Counted from the stretch's first letter, positions 1 through 9,708 are shown. The stretch: 64,000 nucleotides of DNA from Rhodopirellula sp. P2 (GCF_028768465.1 NZ_CP118225.1:5747001-5811000), one strand, 5' to 3'. Numbers and translations are program-made. Notes: generated by a model not told the origin, from the letters alone.

Positions 1-589
1 CGGTGTTGTACGCACCAAACGGAGTCGGAGGCGCGACGACCGCGATCTCATCGACGCCGGCGACCTGAGCCGGAATCGCGGTCATCATCACAGTGGAAGG
101 GTACGCGGCAGCGCCACCAGGAACACAGATCCCCACCCGTGGGATCGGCACATAACGCTGGGTCAAAGAAACGCCGGGTCGGGGCGTGATGGTGACGTCG
201 CGGTGCAAAATTGCCGATTGAAACGTCGCAATGTTTTCGCGAATGCGGCCGATGGTCTCGATCAGCTTGGGATCCGCTGCCGCATGGGCAGCCTTCAAAT
301 CCTGCTCCGGCACTCGCAGTGTCTCAGCCGTCAGGTCGGCTCCATCCAGCGCCTTGGTGTATCGCAGCAAAGCCTCGGTGCCCTGAGCCTGAACGTCGTT
401 GCAAATCGTTTCCACGACTTCAATCGGCGAGAGCGCCCTGCCGAACACTTTCAACGTCAATTCCCGACCGCGGGGGCTGACCAGATCACCACGAGGGCTC
501 AACTTTTCACGCAAAGCAGCCAGCGTTTCCGCGGCATCCCCCGAGGAGGCATCGCGAGCATCAACGGTTTGGATTGAAAATTCAGGCAC
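1..589 (-). CDS. hisD: Histidinol dehydrogenase (5' part; 3' end outside window)
   Basis: Catalyses the last two steps of histidine biosynthesis, oxidising L-histidinol to L-histidine with NAD+; a cytosolic zinc enzyme. About 196 N-terminal residues are present and the gene runs off the left edge. The recognisable block is the HisD signature around residues 140-175 (YVPIPRVGICVPGG, then AAYPSTVMMTAIPAQVAGV). The proposed start is GTG at 589 (peptide VPEFSIQTVDARD); an in-frame TGA lies about 65 nt further upstream, and upstream TTG codons are possible alternatives. No clear Shine-Dalgarno is visible. It is divergent from the membrane glycosyltransferase-like gene at 696. The family call is firm; the exact start is not. 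Confidence 0.9.
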   Translation of the reverse strand, partial: MPEFSIQTVDARDASSGDAAETLAALREKLSPRGDLVSPRGRELTLKVFGRALSPIEVVETICNDVQAQGTEALLRYTKALDGADLTAETLRVPEQDLKAAHAAADPKLIETIGRIRENIATFQSAILHRDVTITPRPGVSLTQRYVPIPRVGICVPGGAAAYPSTVMMTAIPAQVAGVDEIAVVAPPTPFGAYNT

Positions 590-695
590 AGCAGCGACGC
601 GGAACAAACAGAGGAAGGGATCGACAAATTCGGATCGGCCACCAAAGCCGTGCGGTCAGTTTACCGAGCCAACAACCTTGGGCTAGGCTTGGCCC

Positions 696-2372
696 ATGAA
701 TCACGCCCAGATGCCATCTTCGCCCTCATCCGAAACAGGATCGCTTGCCGCCCAGCGACACCCGCTGGTCGAATGGGCGATCATCACCGCCATCTTCACG
801 TTGACCTTCGTGGTCCGTTGGCCGTTTTTGGCAGAGAGTTTCTGGGTCGACGAACTTCATACCGCGTGGTGCGTTGCGGACGGATGGAGCGACGTCGCCC
901 CACGAGCCAAGATGGGCAACCAGCAGCCACTGTATTTCTGGCTGCTCTGGATTTGGCAACAAATCCCCTGGGCAGAACCGTTCGCCAGCTATCCCGTCGA
1001 AGTCCTGCCGCGGTCGACCAGCCTGTGGTGCGTCAGCCTCTCCGCCGCCCTGATCACATGGGGATCGATGCGATACCACGGCAGCCTGCTGGCAGCAGCC
1101 GTCGCTGGATTGGCTTTCGCGGTCGACCGACAAGCCGCGTTCTACGGCGTCGAACTTCGACCGTACGCGGCAGTGATTCTATGCAGCACGCTGGCCGTCG
1201 GATGTGCCGCTCGACTGTGGTCCAGCCCAAACCGTCCGCAACCGCTGGGCTGGGCTGGCCTTCATTTGAGCGTCCTCCTGGCAACTTGGATGCACATCAC
1301 ATCGTTGCTCACGCTCGCTCCGCTGATCGTCGCGATTTCGGCCTGCGACCTGATTCGCTCACGAAGTGCCTCCGCCGAATTCAAACGCGGAATTTGGCGT
1401 CATCTCTGGTGGTTGGCACTCTGGATTCTCGTTGGATGCCTGCTGGCCAACCACCAGCGAGAGATTTGGAACCACCGAGCTGCCTGGTCAGCCTTTGGAC
1501 GCCCGCAATCCATTTTCGCGATCTGGAAAATGTGGCCTTGGCTGGGATGGACATTCATCCCGGGCATCGTCGCGGCGGTCAGCATGCTGGGCTCGTCCGT
1601 CGCCAGCGTTTCCAAATCCAATCGTGGCAGCGGCGCAGTTCATCATCCGGCCCCCAATCCCCACCATCGAACCATCTCTTTCACGCTCCTGTGCGTAACC
1701 GTCCTGCTGCTTTCCGTTCTTTCCGCATATTTTTTGGCAAAATTTTTGGGGGTCCCAATCTGGCATCGTCGCTACCTGGTGGCCGGATTGCCGCTCGGTT
1801 GCATCAGCCTTGGAGGCTGGATTGCTTCGATTCGGCCGCAAAAGCACTACGAAATTTTGGCAACGACCGTCGCCATCCTGTCGCTCGCTGCGATCCCATG
1901 GGCTCAAGGATCAATTCATCCTCAAGTCGCTTCTTACTGGGTGTATCGACAGGAAAACTGGCGAGACGCCATCCGGCAAATCGCTCGCGAAACAGAGCCG
2001 ACCAGCCAAATGGGCTCGGCCCCGCTGGAGCACCATCTTTGGATCGACGGGGACCTGATCGAACAACCGGCGACGATGGGCGAAGTGACAGACCGCGAAC
2101 TGGCGGCCTACCTCACGCTGCCCGCCAGAGGCTCGTACTCTCCTGGCAAGCACGTTCAACTCCATGCGATCGGCTCGCTGAAGCCAATGGAAGGATGGCA
2201 ACGAGCGGCCCATTCTTCCCCCACCGCCGCCCCCCCTTCGAAACACTGGTTTCTTTCGCGTTTCTTGCCCCAAAGCCAACAAACGGTTCCGCCATTGAGC
2301 GAACAAGGCCGCCAGCACTACGGGAAGTTTGGCAACCTTTCACTATATTCAATCATGCCCCGAGAAGAATGA
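696..2372 (+). CDS. Membrane-bound GT39-like (ArnT/PMT-type) glycosyltransferase-like protein
   Basis: A 558-residue polytopic membrane protein. After a short cytoplasmic N-terminus comes a first membrane helix (about residues 27-42) followed by an ESFWVDE motif (about 47-53). This layout, an acidic motif just after TM1 in the first periplasmic loop, is typical of GT-C glycosyltransferases of the PMT/ArnT type that use lipid-linked sugar donors. Many further hydrophobic segments follow up to about residue 420, then a soluble C-terminal part. The substrate cannot be read from the sequence. The start is the ATG at 696; a longer overlapping frame at 650-2401 is a shadow. It stands alone, divergent from hisD. 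Confidence 0.7.
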   Translation: MNHAQMPSSPSSETGSLAAQRHPLVEWAIITAIFTLTFVVRWPFLAESFWVDELHTAWCVADGWSDVAPRAKMGNQQPLYFWLLWIWQQIPWAEPFASYPVEVLPRSTSLWCVSLSAALITWGSMRYHGSLLAAAVAGLAFAVDRQAAFYGVELRPYAAVILCSTLAVGCAARLWSSPNRPQPLGWAGLHLSVLLATWMHITSLLTLAPLIVAISACDLIRSRSASAEFKRGIWRHLWWLALWILVGCLLANHQREIWNHRAAWSAFGRPQSIFAIWKMWPWLGWTFIPGIVAAVSMLGSSVASVSKSNRGSGAVHHPAPNPHHRTISFTLLCVTVLLLSVLSAYFLAKFLGVPIWHRRYLVAGLPLGCISLGGWIASIRPQKHYEILATTVAILSLAAIPWAQGSIHPQVASYWVYRQENWRDAIRQIARETEPTSQMGSAPLEHHLWIDGDLIEQPATMGEVTDRELAAYLTLPARGSYSPGKHVQLHAIGSLKPMEGWQRAAHSSPTAAPPSKHWFLSRFLPQSQQTVPPLSEQGRQHYGKFGNLSLYSIMPREE

Positions 2373-2729
2373 ACCGCGGGAAGGAAGAGACTGCAATCTG
2401 AGTCCTCACGCGGACCCAAAACACCAGCCAAGAACCAATCCCAACACTCAAACCCATCGACTTGGCGAATCCTTAGATCGATTCTCAGTCAAAAACGTCG
2501 AAACCTCGACGCGGCGGATCAGCTCAAACCAGCCCGGCAAAATTCAGGCTTCACCGCTAAGTGAAATTAAACAGCCTTTATTTTCCATTTTTCGTTTGCC
2601 TTCCAACGGACTGGCTGTAGCCTTACGCCAGCCAGCTAACGCAGGAGCACTTCCCCTTATCTCTACATAACGGGAAGGACCACCTTCCTGCGTTGCAGAT
2701 GTTTCTCTTCCCAAACGGTGGTTTCCTCC
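2373..2729. other. Intergenic region with a small palindrome
   Basis: No gene is supported in these 357 bases. They hold a 7-bp inverted repeat (2611-2617 with 2629-2635, ctggctg/cagccag) inside a phrase of the kind dispersed in planctomycete intergenic DNA. An AT-rich stretch around 2570-2600 could hold a promoter for the downstream lipoprotein and DUF1559 genes, but no convincing -35/-10 pair is visible. Confidence 0.5.
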
Positions 2730-2891
2730 ATGAATTCTCTTTCGCAACTTTTGGCATTGGCTCTGGTAGCGGTTTCATTGACCGTGACTGGCTGCCCATC
2801 TAGCACCTCGGAAACGGTGACAGACCCCAGCCAAATGACTCCCGAGCAAGAGGCTGAACAACAGGCCTATCTCGATGAGATGGATCAGTAG
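2730..2891 (+). CDS. Small lipoprotein (53 aa) paired with DUF1559 protein
   Basis: A 53-residue protein, MNSLSQLLALALVAVSLTVT followed by GCPSSTSETV. It has a hydrophobic signal segment (residues 5-20) and a lipobox ending in Cys22 (T-V-T-G-C), so it is predicted to be a lipid-anchored envelope protein whose mature part is only about 32 acidic residues, rich in Glu and Gln. It starts at ATG 2730 and ends at TAG 2889-2891, 100 nt before the DUF1559 gene. The same pairing of a tiny lipoprotein with a DUF1559 gene recurs at 31897-33421. The function is unknown; an accessory to the pseudopilin-like neighbour is an inference from position. Confidence 0.75.
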   Translation: MNSLSQLLALALVAVSLTVTGCPSSTSETVTDPSQMTPEQEAEQQAYLDEMDQ

Positions 2892-2991
2892 GGCTTGCTT
2901 CTGATCTCCCCCTTTTCTTCTGGGAAGCTGACTGCTCGAGATGTTCTCGGCCAATGCACCAGCCTCCTCAGCATTTCTTGAGGACTTTTTT

Positions 2992-4182
2992 ATGAGTAGA
3001 AAAAACAGAGGAGCCTTCACGTTGGTGGAGCTCCTGGTCGTGATCGCCATCATTGGCGTTCTAGTGGGGCTATTGCTGCCCGCTGTCCAGGCCGCGCGGG
3101 AAGCCGCACGCCGGATGAGCTGCAGCAACAACTTCAAACAAATGGGACTCGCAATCCACAACTATCACTCGGCATTCAACGCTTTGCCGCAGCAGATGAC
3201 CGGTGCGAACTACACCAACACAGCGGACTCAGCGAAAACCCAACGCCTGTACCTGAGCGGTTTGGTCGGCTTGCCCCCGTTCATGGAACAACAGAGCATC
3301 TGGGAACTGGTCACCAACCCGTACCAACTTCCCGGTGGCGGCACGCTGATCAACCCCGGACCATGGCGGACCGACTTTCCCCCGTGGATGACCAATATCC
3401 CCACTCTTCGCTGCCCCAGCGATCCAGGTGTGGGACTACCAGCTCTTGGGCGATCCAACTTTGCGTTCTGCCTTGGCGATGCAATTGAATTGGTTCACTC
3501 AGGTGGTCGTAACGAGCGAGGCTTCTACGAAGACGGCGGCATCAACACCGGGCAAGCTGGTATCAAAGGCCGTGCAACCAGCGATAACAGCAACTGGGCC
3601 GCTTTGGCTCGCTCGCGAAACCGCGGGATGTTCTGGTCGCGTCACCAACTGAAGTTCCGTGACTGCATGGACGGCTTGTCCAACACGGTCGCCATGGGCG
3701 AAGTCGCCACGACCGTGGGCGCTCGTGAGCTGATCGCTGAATTCCAGCTCAACGCTGGCACCGCAGCCATCACCGACCCAACCCACTGCGACGGTGGTGT
3801 GGACCCAGCCCGTCCTCAATTCTGGCTCCCCGATTCTGCGCTGCCTGGCAACTTGGGTGGTGGCAACCAAATCCGTGGTGGCCGTTGGGCCGATGGTCGG
3901 ATTCAGTACACCTCGTTCCAAACCATCAAGCCACCAAACTCGCTGAACTGCTTTTCGGCCGATGACGCCAGCCAAGGCATCTCGTCGTGCAGCAGCCGTC
4001 ACCAAGGCGGTGCTCACGTCTTGATGGGCGATGGTGCCGTCAAGTTCATCACCGACAGCATCGATGCTGGCAACCAACAATCCGCTCCCATGGTGCAAGG
4101 CGCCAAAAGCGTTTATGGCATCTGGGGTGCCCTGGGCACTCGTGGTGCAAAAGAAGTGATCGATACCGGCGATATCTTCTAG
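2992..4182 (+). CDS. DUF1559 pseudopilin-like protein (prepilin N-terminal methylation motif)
   Basis: A 396-residue protein beginning [20 protein letters not shown], a classic type IV prepilin/pseudopilin leader: cleavage is expected between Gly8 or Ala9 and Phe, with Glu at mature +5. The hydrophobic alpha-helix continues with [20 protein letters not shown]. The rest is a secreted DUF1559 domain ending in the conserved [16 protein letters not shown] block. This family is greatly expanded in planctomycetes and its role is not settled. ATG 2992 is preferred over the upstream in-frame ATG 2941 because GAGGA lies 8 nt upstream and the leader is then of normal length. The close paralogue at 32162-33421 shares the same N-terminus and C-terminal block. 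Confidence 0.9.
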   Translation: MSRKNRGAFTLVELLVVIAIIGVLVGLLLPAVQAAREAARRMSCSNNFKQMGLAIHNYHSAFNALPQQMTGANYTNTADSAKTQRLYLSGLVGLPPFMEQQSIWELVTNPYQLPGGGTLINPGPWRTDFPPWMTNIPTLRCPSDPGVGLPALGRSNFAFCLGDAIELVHSGGRNERGFYEDGGINTGQAGIKGRATSDNSNWAALARSRNRGMFWSRHQLKFRDCMDGLSNTVAMGEVATTVGARELIAEFQLNAGTAAITDPTHCDGGVDPARPQFWLPDSALPGNLGGGNQIRGGRWADGRIQYTSFQTIKPPNSLNCFSADDASQGISSCSSRHQGGAHVLMGDGAVKFITDSIDAGNQQSAPMVQGAKSVYGIWGALGTRGAKEVIDTGDIF

Positions 4183-4244
4183 TTCGTCGCTCGAAAACGA
4201 ACTCACTGACCTCGGCTTGCCAAACGCCAGTGAACATGACAACG

Positions 4245-4277
4245 TCCCCGGCACATTCATTTGTGCCGGGGATTTTT
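4245..4277 (+). terminator. Rho-independent terminator after the DUF1559 gene
   Basis: A perfect 11-bp GC-rich stem (4245-4255 with 4262-4272; tccccggcaca/tgtgccgggga) with a 6-nt loop is followed directly by TTTTT at 4273-4277. It lies 62 nt after the DUF1559 stop and only about 4 nt before the Shine-Dalgarno (GGAG 4281-4284) of the peptidase gene. Confidence 0.85.
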
Positions 4278-4292
4278 CATGGAGCCACCCAG

Positions 4293-5825
4293 ATGAGCCA
4301 AACCACCAACGATCACGCGTCCACCTTTGACGCCCTTTGCCAAACCTTTCGCGATGCGGCCAAGCTTTCCACCACCGCCGACTTGCTGGAATGGGACGAA
4401 CGCACCGGGATGCCACGTGGCGGCAGCGACTACCGCGCTGAACAAGTCGCCCATTTACGAGGCTTGGTCCACGACCTGCAAACAGCCCCTGTCATCGAAG
4501 AACAACTCGCATCGCTGGCAGACTGGGATGCGGCCAGCGATCCTCACAGTGACATCGGGGCGACGCTGAGGTGCCTGGCCGATGATTACCGCCGACAGTG
4601 CAAACTCCCCAGCGACTTGGTTCAGCGAACCGCTTCCTGCTGCGTTCGTGGGCAAGGCCGCTGGGACTCCGCCCGAAAGGCGGACGACTACGCGATGTTC
4701 CAACCCGTCCTGGATGAAATGCTCTCGCTCAAACGAGAAGCCGGCGAGCTCCTCAAAACCGATGCTCAAACGGTCTACGAAGCACTGCTGGATGAGTTTG
4801 AACCAGGAGCGAAAGCGGCCGCTCTTACAAAAACGTTCGCTGACTTGCGAACCGAACTCGTCACCTTGATCGGTGAGATCAAAGACTCTCCCCGACAAAT
4901 CGACACCTCTCTGATCACCCAGCAATTTCCCGTTGAAGCCCAGCGAGCCTTCTCACGCGTGCTGGCGGAAGCCATCGGCTTTGATTTCAACCGCGGCCGA
5001 CTGGATGAAACCTCGCACCCGTTCTGCACCACGATCGGCCCATCCGACTGCCGCATCCTGACTCGCTACGAACCCAACTTCCTTCCGACCAGCATCTTCG
5101 GAACCCTGCACGAAGCCGGCCACGGACTGTACGAACAAGGCATGCGAGAAGATTGGTTTGGATTGCCGCCGGGCAGCTACGCTTCGCTGGGCATCCACGA
5201 ATCTCAATCGCGAATGTGGGAAAACTTGGTCGGCCGGACGCTGCCGTTCTGGGAACACTTTACCCCGCAGATCCAAAAGCACTTCCCCTCTGAACTCGGA
5301 CAATCCACTGCCGCGGAATTGCACCGCTGCTTCAACTCCGTCTCGCCGTCGCTGATTCGTGTCGAAGCGGACGAAGCCACCTACAACCTGCACATCATCG
5401 TGCGATTTGAATTGGAACAAGCTCTCATCAGTGGCGAGCTTTCCACAGACGATCTCCCGGTCGCCTGGGCCGATGCCTACGAAGAGGTGATCGGGGTCCG
5501 ACCACCGTCGGCCGCCGATGGCGTGCTGCAAGACGTTCACTGGAGCGCAGGCCTGATCGGCTACTTCCCGACTTACACGCTCGGGAACCTCGCGGCAGCG
5601 CAATTGTACGACGCAGCCAAGGAGTCACTCGGCGACATCGACGCCATGGTTCGCGAAGGCAACTTTGGCCCGCTTCGAGAATGGTTGGTCCAGAACGTCC
5701 ACCAACTTGGGCGCACGCGCACGGCGGATGAATTGGTCGAGCAAGCCAGCGGGCAACCACTCTCGGCCGAACCGCTGATCCAAAGCTTGCGAACCCGCTA
5801 CAGCCAGGTCTACGACCTCGCCTAA
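4293..5825 (+). CDS. Metallocarboxypeptidase, M32 family (carboxypeptidase Taq type)
   Basis: A 510-residue zinc carboxypeptidase that removes C-terminal amino acids from peptides; cytosolic, with no signal peptide. The M32 HExxH zinc motif is at residues 273-277 (HEAGHGLYEQG). The supporting M32 blocks around it are visible: FCTTIGPSDCRILTRY upstream, GIHESQSRMWENLVGR and IRVEADEATYNLHIIVRFELE downstream. The length matches the family (about 500 aa). ATG 4293 is chosen because GGAG at 4281-4284 sits 8 nt upstream; longer in-frame starts run back into the DUF1559 gene. A strong terminator hairpin lies inside its 5' region, so expression needs readthrough or an internal promoter. Confidence 0.93.
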   Translation: MSQTTNDHASTFDALCQTFRDAAKLSTTADLLEWDERTGMPRGGSDYRAEQVAHLRGLVHDLQTAPVIEEQLASLADWDAASDPHSDIGATLRCLADDYRRQCKLPSDLVQRTASCCVRGQGRWDSARKADDYAMFQPVLDEMLSLKREAGELLKTDAQTVYEALLDEFEPGAKAAALTKTFADLRTELVTLIGEIKDSPRQIDTSLITQQFPVEAQRAFSRVLAEAIGFDFNRGRLDETSHPFCTTIGPSDCRILTRYEPNFLPTSIFGTLHEAGHGLYEQGMREDWFGLPPGSYASLGIHESQSRMWENLVGRTLPFWEHFTPQIQKHFPSELGQSTAAELHRCFNSVSPSLIRVEADEATYNLHIIVRFELEQALISGELSTDDLPVAWADAYEEVIGVRPPSAADGVLQDVHWSAGLIGYFPTYTLGNLAAAQLYDAAKESLGDIDAMVREGNFGPLREWLVQNVHQLGRTRTADELVEQASGQPLSAEPLIQSLRTRYSQVYDLA

Positions 5826-5946
5826 AGAGTGGCATAGGCTTCCAGCCTGTGATTTGCACTGTCTGTGATCTGCGTTGACTCTGACCTGCACAGAACAGAA
5901 ACGAAACGGGCACCGAGTGATCTCGGTGCCTGAGCGGCAACAACCG
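5826..5946. repeat. Dispersed intergenic repeat-like segment
   Basis: The bases just after the peptidase stop include the phrase ggcataggcttccagcctgt (translating as ITGWKPMP on the minus strand). I recall this as a common intergenic repeat in Rhodopirellula-type genomes; within this window it occurs once, so the call rests on memory rather than copy number here. Confidence 0.35.
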
Positions 5947-5947
5947 A

Positions 5948-6060
5948 GTCCGAATTCTGGCGAATCCGGCTACGAAAGAATTTCTGGCGTCCGAATTCTG
6001 GCGAATCCGGCTACGAAAGAATTTCTGGCATCCGAATTCTGGCGAATCCGGCTACGAAGA
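5948..6060. repeat. 41-bp tandem repeat, about 2.75 copies
   Basis: Three head-to-tail copies with a 41-bp period start at 5948, 5989 and 6030. The last is truncated at about 6060. Each begins tccgaattctggcgaatccg and continues with gctacgaaagaatttctggc; the copies differ by one or two bases. The array lies between the convergent 3' ends of the M32 peptidase and glnS and is non-coding, although shadow frames read through it. Confidence 0.9.
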
Positions 6061-6072
6061 ATGTTTGGTGTG

Positions 6073-7779
6073 CTACTTCTTGCCTTTGGCTTCGATCTTG
6101 CCCCAGGTGTCACGCAGCGGAACGATGCGGTTGAAGACCACTTCGTCGCTGGTGGTGTCGGGATCCACGACGTAGTACCCCAACCGCTCGAACTGCACGC
6201 GATCACCGACGGCGGCGTCCGCCAACGCGGGCTCGACATGAGCAGTCAACGTGGTCAGCGAATCGGGGTTCAAGTGATCCAGGAAGGTGCCCGTTTCGGA
6301 CGACGCATCCGGGTTCTCGACTTTGAACAATCGGTCGTAGTTTCGCACGGTCACCTTTTTCGCGTGCTCGCGACTGACCCAGTGGATCGTGCCTTTGACT
6401 TTGCGCCCCGAAGTGTCTTCCCCGCTCTTGGTTTCAGGATCGTACGTGCACAGAACTTCGGTGATGTTTCCGTCCGCATCCTTGACCACGTCTTCGCAGT
6501 CCACGATGTAGCCGGAACGCAAACGAACCGCCCCGCCCTTCTTCAAACGGAAGAACTTGCGAGGCGCCTCTTCACGAAAATCTTCGGACTCAATGTACAG
6601 TTCACCGCTGAATGGAATTTCGCGACTGCCCGCGGATTCATCCCCAGGGTTGTTGATCGCATTCATCATCTCGACCTTGCCCTCGGGCCAGTTCGTGATG
6701 GTGAGCTTGATTGGATCCAAGACTGCCATCCGCCGCGGCGCGACGGAATTGAGATGCTCCCGCACCGCGTTCTCTAGCCGCACGACATCGATCGTGCTGT
6801 TGAACTTGGCCACGCCGATGTCCGCACAAAACGCTCGAATGGACTCGGGCGTGTAACCGCGACGACGCAATCCAACCAAGGTCGGCATCCGAGGGTCGTC
6901 CCAACCGGTGACGTGATTCTCCTTCACCAATTGCAATAGTTTGCGTTTGCTCATGACTGTGAAGGTCATGTTCAAACGAGCAAACTCGATTTGGCGAGGA
7001 TGATGGATCTGGAGATTTTCGCAGTACCAGTTGTAGAGCGGACGATGGTGCTCGAATTCCAACGTGCAGATCGAGAAGGTGATCTTTTCCAGTGAGTCGG
7101 ATTGCCCGTGTGCCCAATCGTACATCGGATAGATGCACCATTTGTCACCGGTGCGATGGTGCGGCACGTGAGCGATTCGGTACATCACCGGATCGCGAAG
7201 GTTGATGTTTGGCGAAGCCATGTCGATCTTGGCCCGCAACGTCTTCTCGCCGTCTTTGAATTTGCCGGCCTTCATCGCTCGCAGCAATTCCAGGTTTTCT
7301 TCTGGCGTACGATCGCGATGAGGCGAGTTCTTGCCGGGTTCAGTCAAGGTGCCGCGATACGTGCGAGTCTCTTCGGCATTCAGGTCGCAAACGTAGGCCT
7401 TGCCGTCTTGGACCAGTTGCTCGGCCCAAGCATAAAGTTGGTCAAAGTAGTCGCTGGCGAAGTGCAGGTTGTCCCACTGAAATCCTAACCAACGCACGTC
7501 CTCTTGGATCGAGTCAACGTACTCGGTGTCTTCTTTGATCGGGTTGGTGTCGTCGAAACGCAAATTGCACGTGCCGCCCATCTCCTTGGCCAAACCAAAG
7601 TTCAGGCAGATGCTTTTTGCGTGTCCGATGTGCAGGTACCCGTTGGGTTCCGGCGGGAACCGCGTGGCAACTCCGTCGAAGCGTCCGCTTGCCAAATCCG
7701 CATCAATCGCTTGGCGAATGAAATGCTTGGACGGCGTTTTGTCGGGGGTGGCCGAGTCAGATGGTGCGGGTGCGTTCAC
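6073..7779 (-). CDS. glnS: Glutaminyl-tRNA synthetase
   Basis: Class I aminoacyl-tRNA synthetase that charges tRNA-Gln; cytosolic. The HIGH motif is in [17 protein letters not shown], the following FDDTNP block is typical of GlnRS, and the KMSKS-type loop is VMSKRKL. The C-terminal beta-barrel anticodon-binding domain is present ([20 protein letters not shown]). GTG 7779 (peptide [14 protein letters not shown]) is proposed as start because it gives 568 aa, close to the usual 550-560, and family similarity begins about 15 residues later. The frame stays open to an ATG at 7962 (629 aa), but that extension has no conserved or gene-like character. Presence of GlnRS means direct charging rather than only the GatCAB route. 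Confidence 0.93.
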   Translation of the reverse strand: MNAPAPSDSATPDKTPSKHFIRQAIDADLASGRFDGVATRFPPEPNGYLHIGHAKSICLNFGLAKEMGGTCNLRFDDTNPIKEDTEYVDSIQEDVRWLGFQWDNLHFASDYFDQLYAWAEQLVQDGKAYVCDLNAEETRTYRGTLTEPGKNSPHRDRTPEENLELLRAMKAGKFKDGEKTLRAKIDMASPNINLRDPVMYRIAHVPHHRTGDKWCIYPMYDWAHGQSDSLEKITFSICTLEFEHHRPLYNWYCENLQIHHPRQIEFARLNMTFTVMSKRKLLQLVKENHVTGWDDPRMPTLVGLRRRGYTPESIRAFCADIGVAKFNSTIDVVRLENAVREHLNSVAPRRMAVLDPIKLTITNWPEGKVEMMNAINNPGDESAGSREIPFSGELYIESEDFREEAPRKFFRLKKGGAVRLRSGYIVDCEDVVKDADGNITEVLCTYDPETKSGEDTSGRKVKGTIHWVSREHAKKVTVRNYDRLFKVENPDASSETGTFLDHLNPDSLTTLTAHVEPALADAAVGDRVQFERLGYYVVDPDTTSDEVVFNRIVPLRDTWGKIEAKGKK

Positions 7780-8033
7780 GTCAATTGCCGGTACAGAAGG
7801 ATCAAAAGGAGCCGCATTGTGACGCGATAGCCAAAACGTTGAAAGGGTGGAATCCCCGCTTCCTGTTCTCTTCCGGGAAGCCCTGCCACCTCGAGCAAAC
7901 ACCGCGGGATGCCATTGGGAAAACGGCGATTCAGCCCCGCGCTGTGTCGCCTCATTCCACAACGGTGGCAGGGGGTTCGGTTAGGCTATTTGAATCATCC
8001 ATTGTCCCCGGTGTTGAAAAAGGAACCCACCTC

Positions 8034-9065
8034 GTGAATTCTGCCCAAGACCCACGTTCCAAACCATCCGTCGATCGTCGCCAGTGGTTGAGCTACGCCG
8101 CCTTTGGCAGCGCCGCCATCGCCGCAGGATCCACGCAAACCCCGACGGTCGCCGCCGCGGCAGCGGTCAATCAATCGCCGCCCAAGTACAAGTTCAAAAA
8201 ATCAATCAACCTGTGGGCCTTTCCTTACCCCGACAAAATGTCCCTGAAGGAATGCTTGCAGTTGGCCAAAGACGCAGGCTTCGACGGCATCGAGCTGAAC
8301 TACGACCTCGACAGTGATCTGTCGCCGAAATCGGGCACCCAAGAGTTCACCGAGATTCGCAAGATGACCGACGACATCGGCATCGCGATCAGCGGCCTGT
8401 GCTCGTTTCTGTTTTGGCCGTACCCGTTGACCAGCAACGATCCCGCCGAGCGGGCTCGCGGGATGGAATTGGCAGGCAAGATGACGCAAGCCGCTCATGA
8501 CCTGGGAACCGAAAACCTGCTGGTTGTGCCCGGCGCCGTTCACATGCCGTGGCGAGAGGACCACGACCCGACGCCCAACGACGTCTGCGACCGCCGGGCT
8601 CGCGAAGCGATTGGCAAATTGCTGCCCCAGGCTGAGAAACTCAACGTCAAGCTGAACATGGAGAACATCTTCTTCAATGGTTTCCTGATGTCGCCGATGG
8701 AGATGGCCGACTTCGTCGACAGTTTCCAAAGCGATCATGTCCGGGTGCACTTCGACACCGGCAACATCATGGAATACCAGTTCCCCGAACACTGGATTCC
8801 GATCTTGGGCGATCGAATCCAGAACGTGCACTTGAAGGAGTACACCAAAAAGGGATCCGATCATTCGCTCGAAGCGTTTCGTCCGTTGCTGGACGGCACC
8901 ACCGATTGGCCCGCCGTCCTGGAAGCGTTCGAGACGATCGGCTACGACGGGTACCTCACGTTTGAGTACTTTCACCCGTTCGCGCATTTCCCCGAAGCGT
9001 TGATCTATCAAACGTCCGATTCACTGGACCGAATGCTTGGGCGAGATCATCCCAGGTTGGCATAA
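8034..9065 (+). CDS. Tat-exported sugar phosphate isomerase/epimerase-like TIM-barrel protein
   Basis: A 343-residue protein with a twin-arginine leader (DRRQWLSYAAFGSAAIAAGS) and then a xylose isomerase-like/AP-endonuclease-2 TIM barrel. Visible barrel blocks are FDGIELNYDLDSD, NVKLNMENIFFNG, VRVHFDTGNIMEY and IQNVHLKEYT, which carry the metal-binding Glu, Asp and His positions expected for hydroxypyruvate-isomerase-like enzymes. The export signal points to a periplasmic or envelope role in sugar metabolism; the substrate is unknown. GTG 8034 is chosen because AAGGA lies about 9 nt upstream and the Tat signal follows at once. It is divergent from glnS. Confidence 0.8.
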   Translation: MNSAQDPRSKPSVDRRQWLSYAAFGSAAIAAGSTQTPTVAAAAAVNQSPPKYKFKKSINLWAFPYPDKMSLKECLQLAKDAGFDGIELNYDLDSDLSPKSGTQEFTEIRKMTDDIGIAISGLCSFLFWPYPLTSNDPAERARGMELAGKMTQAAHDLGTENLLVVPGAVHMPWREDHDPTPNDVCDRRAREAIGKLLPQAEKLNVKLNMENIFFNGFLMSPMEMADFVDSFQSDHVRVHFDTGNIMEYQFPEHWIPILGDRIQNVHLKEYTKKGSDHSLEAFRPLLDGTTDWPAVLEAFETIGYDGYLTFEYFHPFAHFPEALIYQTSDSLDRMLGRDHPRLA

Positions 9066-9708
9066 CCAACCGGCGAATCGAATGGCCGCGAGATCACTGC
9101 AGGTCTCGGATTGGAAGTGGTTCGTGCTGCATCGAATCGGACAAACTGCAGAAATCCGCCGGCGTTGAGTTTCCTGCTGCGAAGAGCCCCCCCATCGTGT
9201 CTGCCAGGTCACCAACAGGCGATCCCCCCGACCTTTTGATGGGTCTTCGTCGTTTGCCTCCGGCTCGGAACCGGTCCGGCAAACAGTTTCATGCGTGAAT
9301 CGAGTTTTCCGCTTGACAAAAATTCGATTTAGTCCCTCAAAGCCGTGTTGACACTGGTTGTCTGCAATTCGTATTGCCAACCTCGCTAGGAAGGTTTTCG
9401 TGCTGACTCATTGGGGGATTTCCATCATGAAGATGGAATTCTGCTGAGGAGACCAGTTCGAAACGCGGAACACCCCGGTGTTCACGGCCGACAACCAGTC
9501 CACCGATGGTGAGTCTGGGCGAGAGCTTTCCAGCACTTTATGGATTTCATGTCTCACGCGAAGAAGGAGAGTCGCGTTGAACCGCTCGTATCATCCGCCC
9601 AGGCGGAACCGGTCACGTCCCGAGGGACAGGCCAAGGATGAATTGGGTCACTCGATGGCCTCGCCGACACGCGCCTCTGCTGAAGGGGCCTCTGCCAAGG
9701 AGTCGTTG
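9066..9708. other. Long leader region upstream of the first secretin
   Basis: No independent gene is supported here. The secretin frame stays open back to GTG 9478, so the segment from 9478 may be coding if translation starts earlier; a TTG at 9577 also has an AAGGAG 8 nt upstream. Two TTGACA sequences (9313-9318, 9348-9353) are candidate promoter elements. Confidence 0.5.
9348..9377 (+). promoter_or_regulatory. Possible sigma70-type promoter for the secretin gene
   Basis: A perfect -35 TTGACA (9348-9353) is followed 18 nt later by TATTGC (9372-9377), a weak -10. The -35 is good and the -10 poor, so this is only a candidate. Confidence 0.25.

Noticed and set aside
650-2401. A 583-codon frame overlapping the GT39-like gene
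   Set aside because: The translation is Arg/Pro-rich with no membrane helices; the frame starting at 696 has a coherent membrane protein.
5948-6060. Possible CRISPR array
   Set aside because: The units are contiguous tandem copies with no unique spacers between them and there are no cas genes.
5875-6777. A 300-codon plus-strand frame across the tandem repeat and glnS 3' end
   Set aside because: It is antisense to glnS, and its N-terminal part is just the translated tandem repeat.
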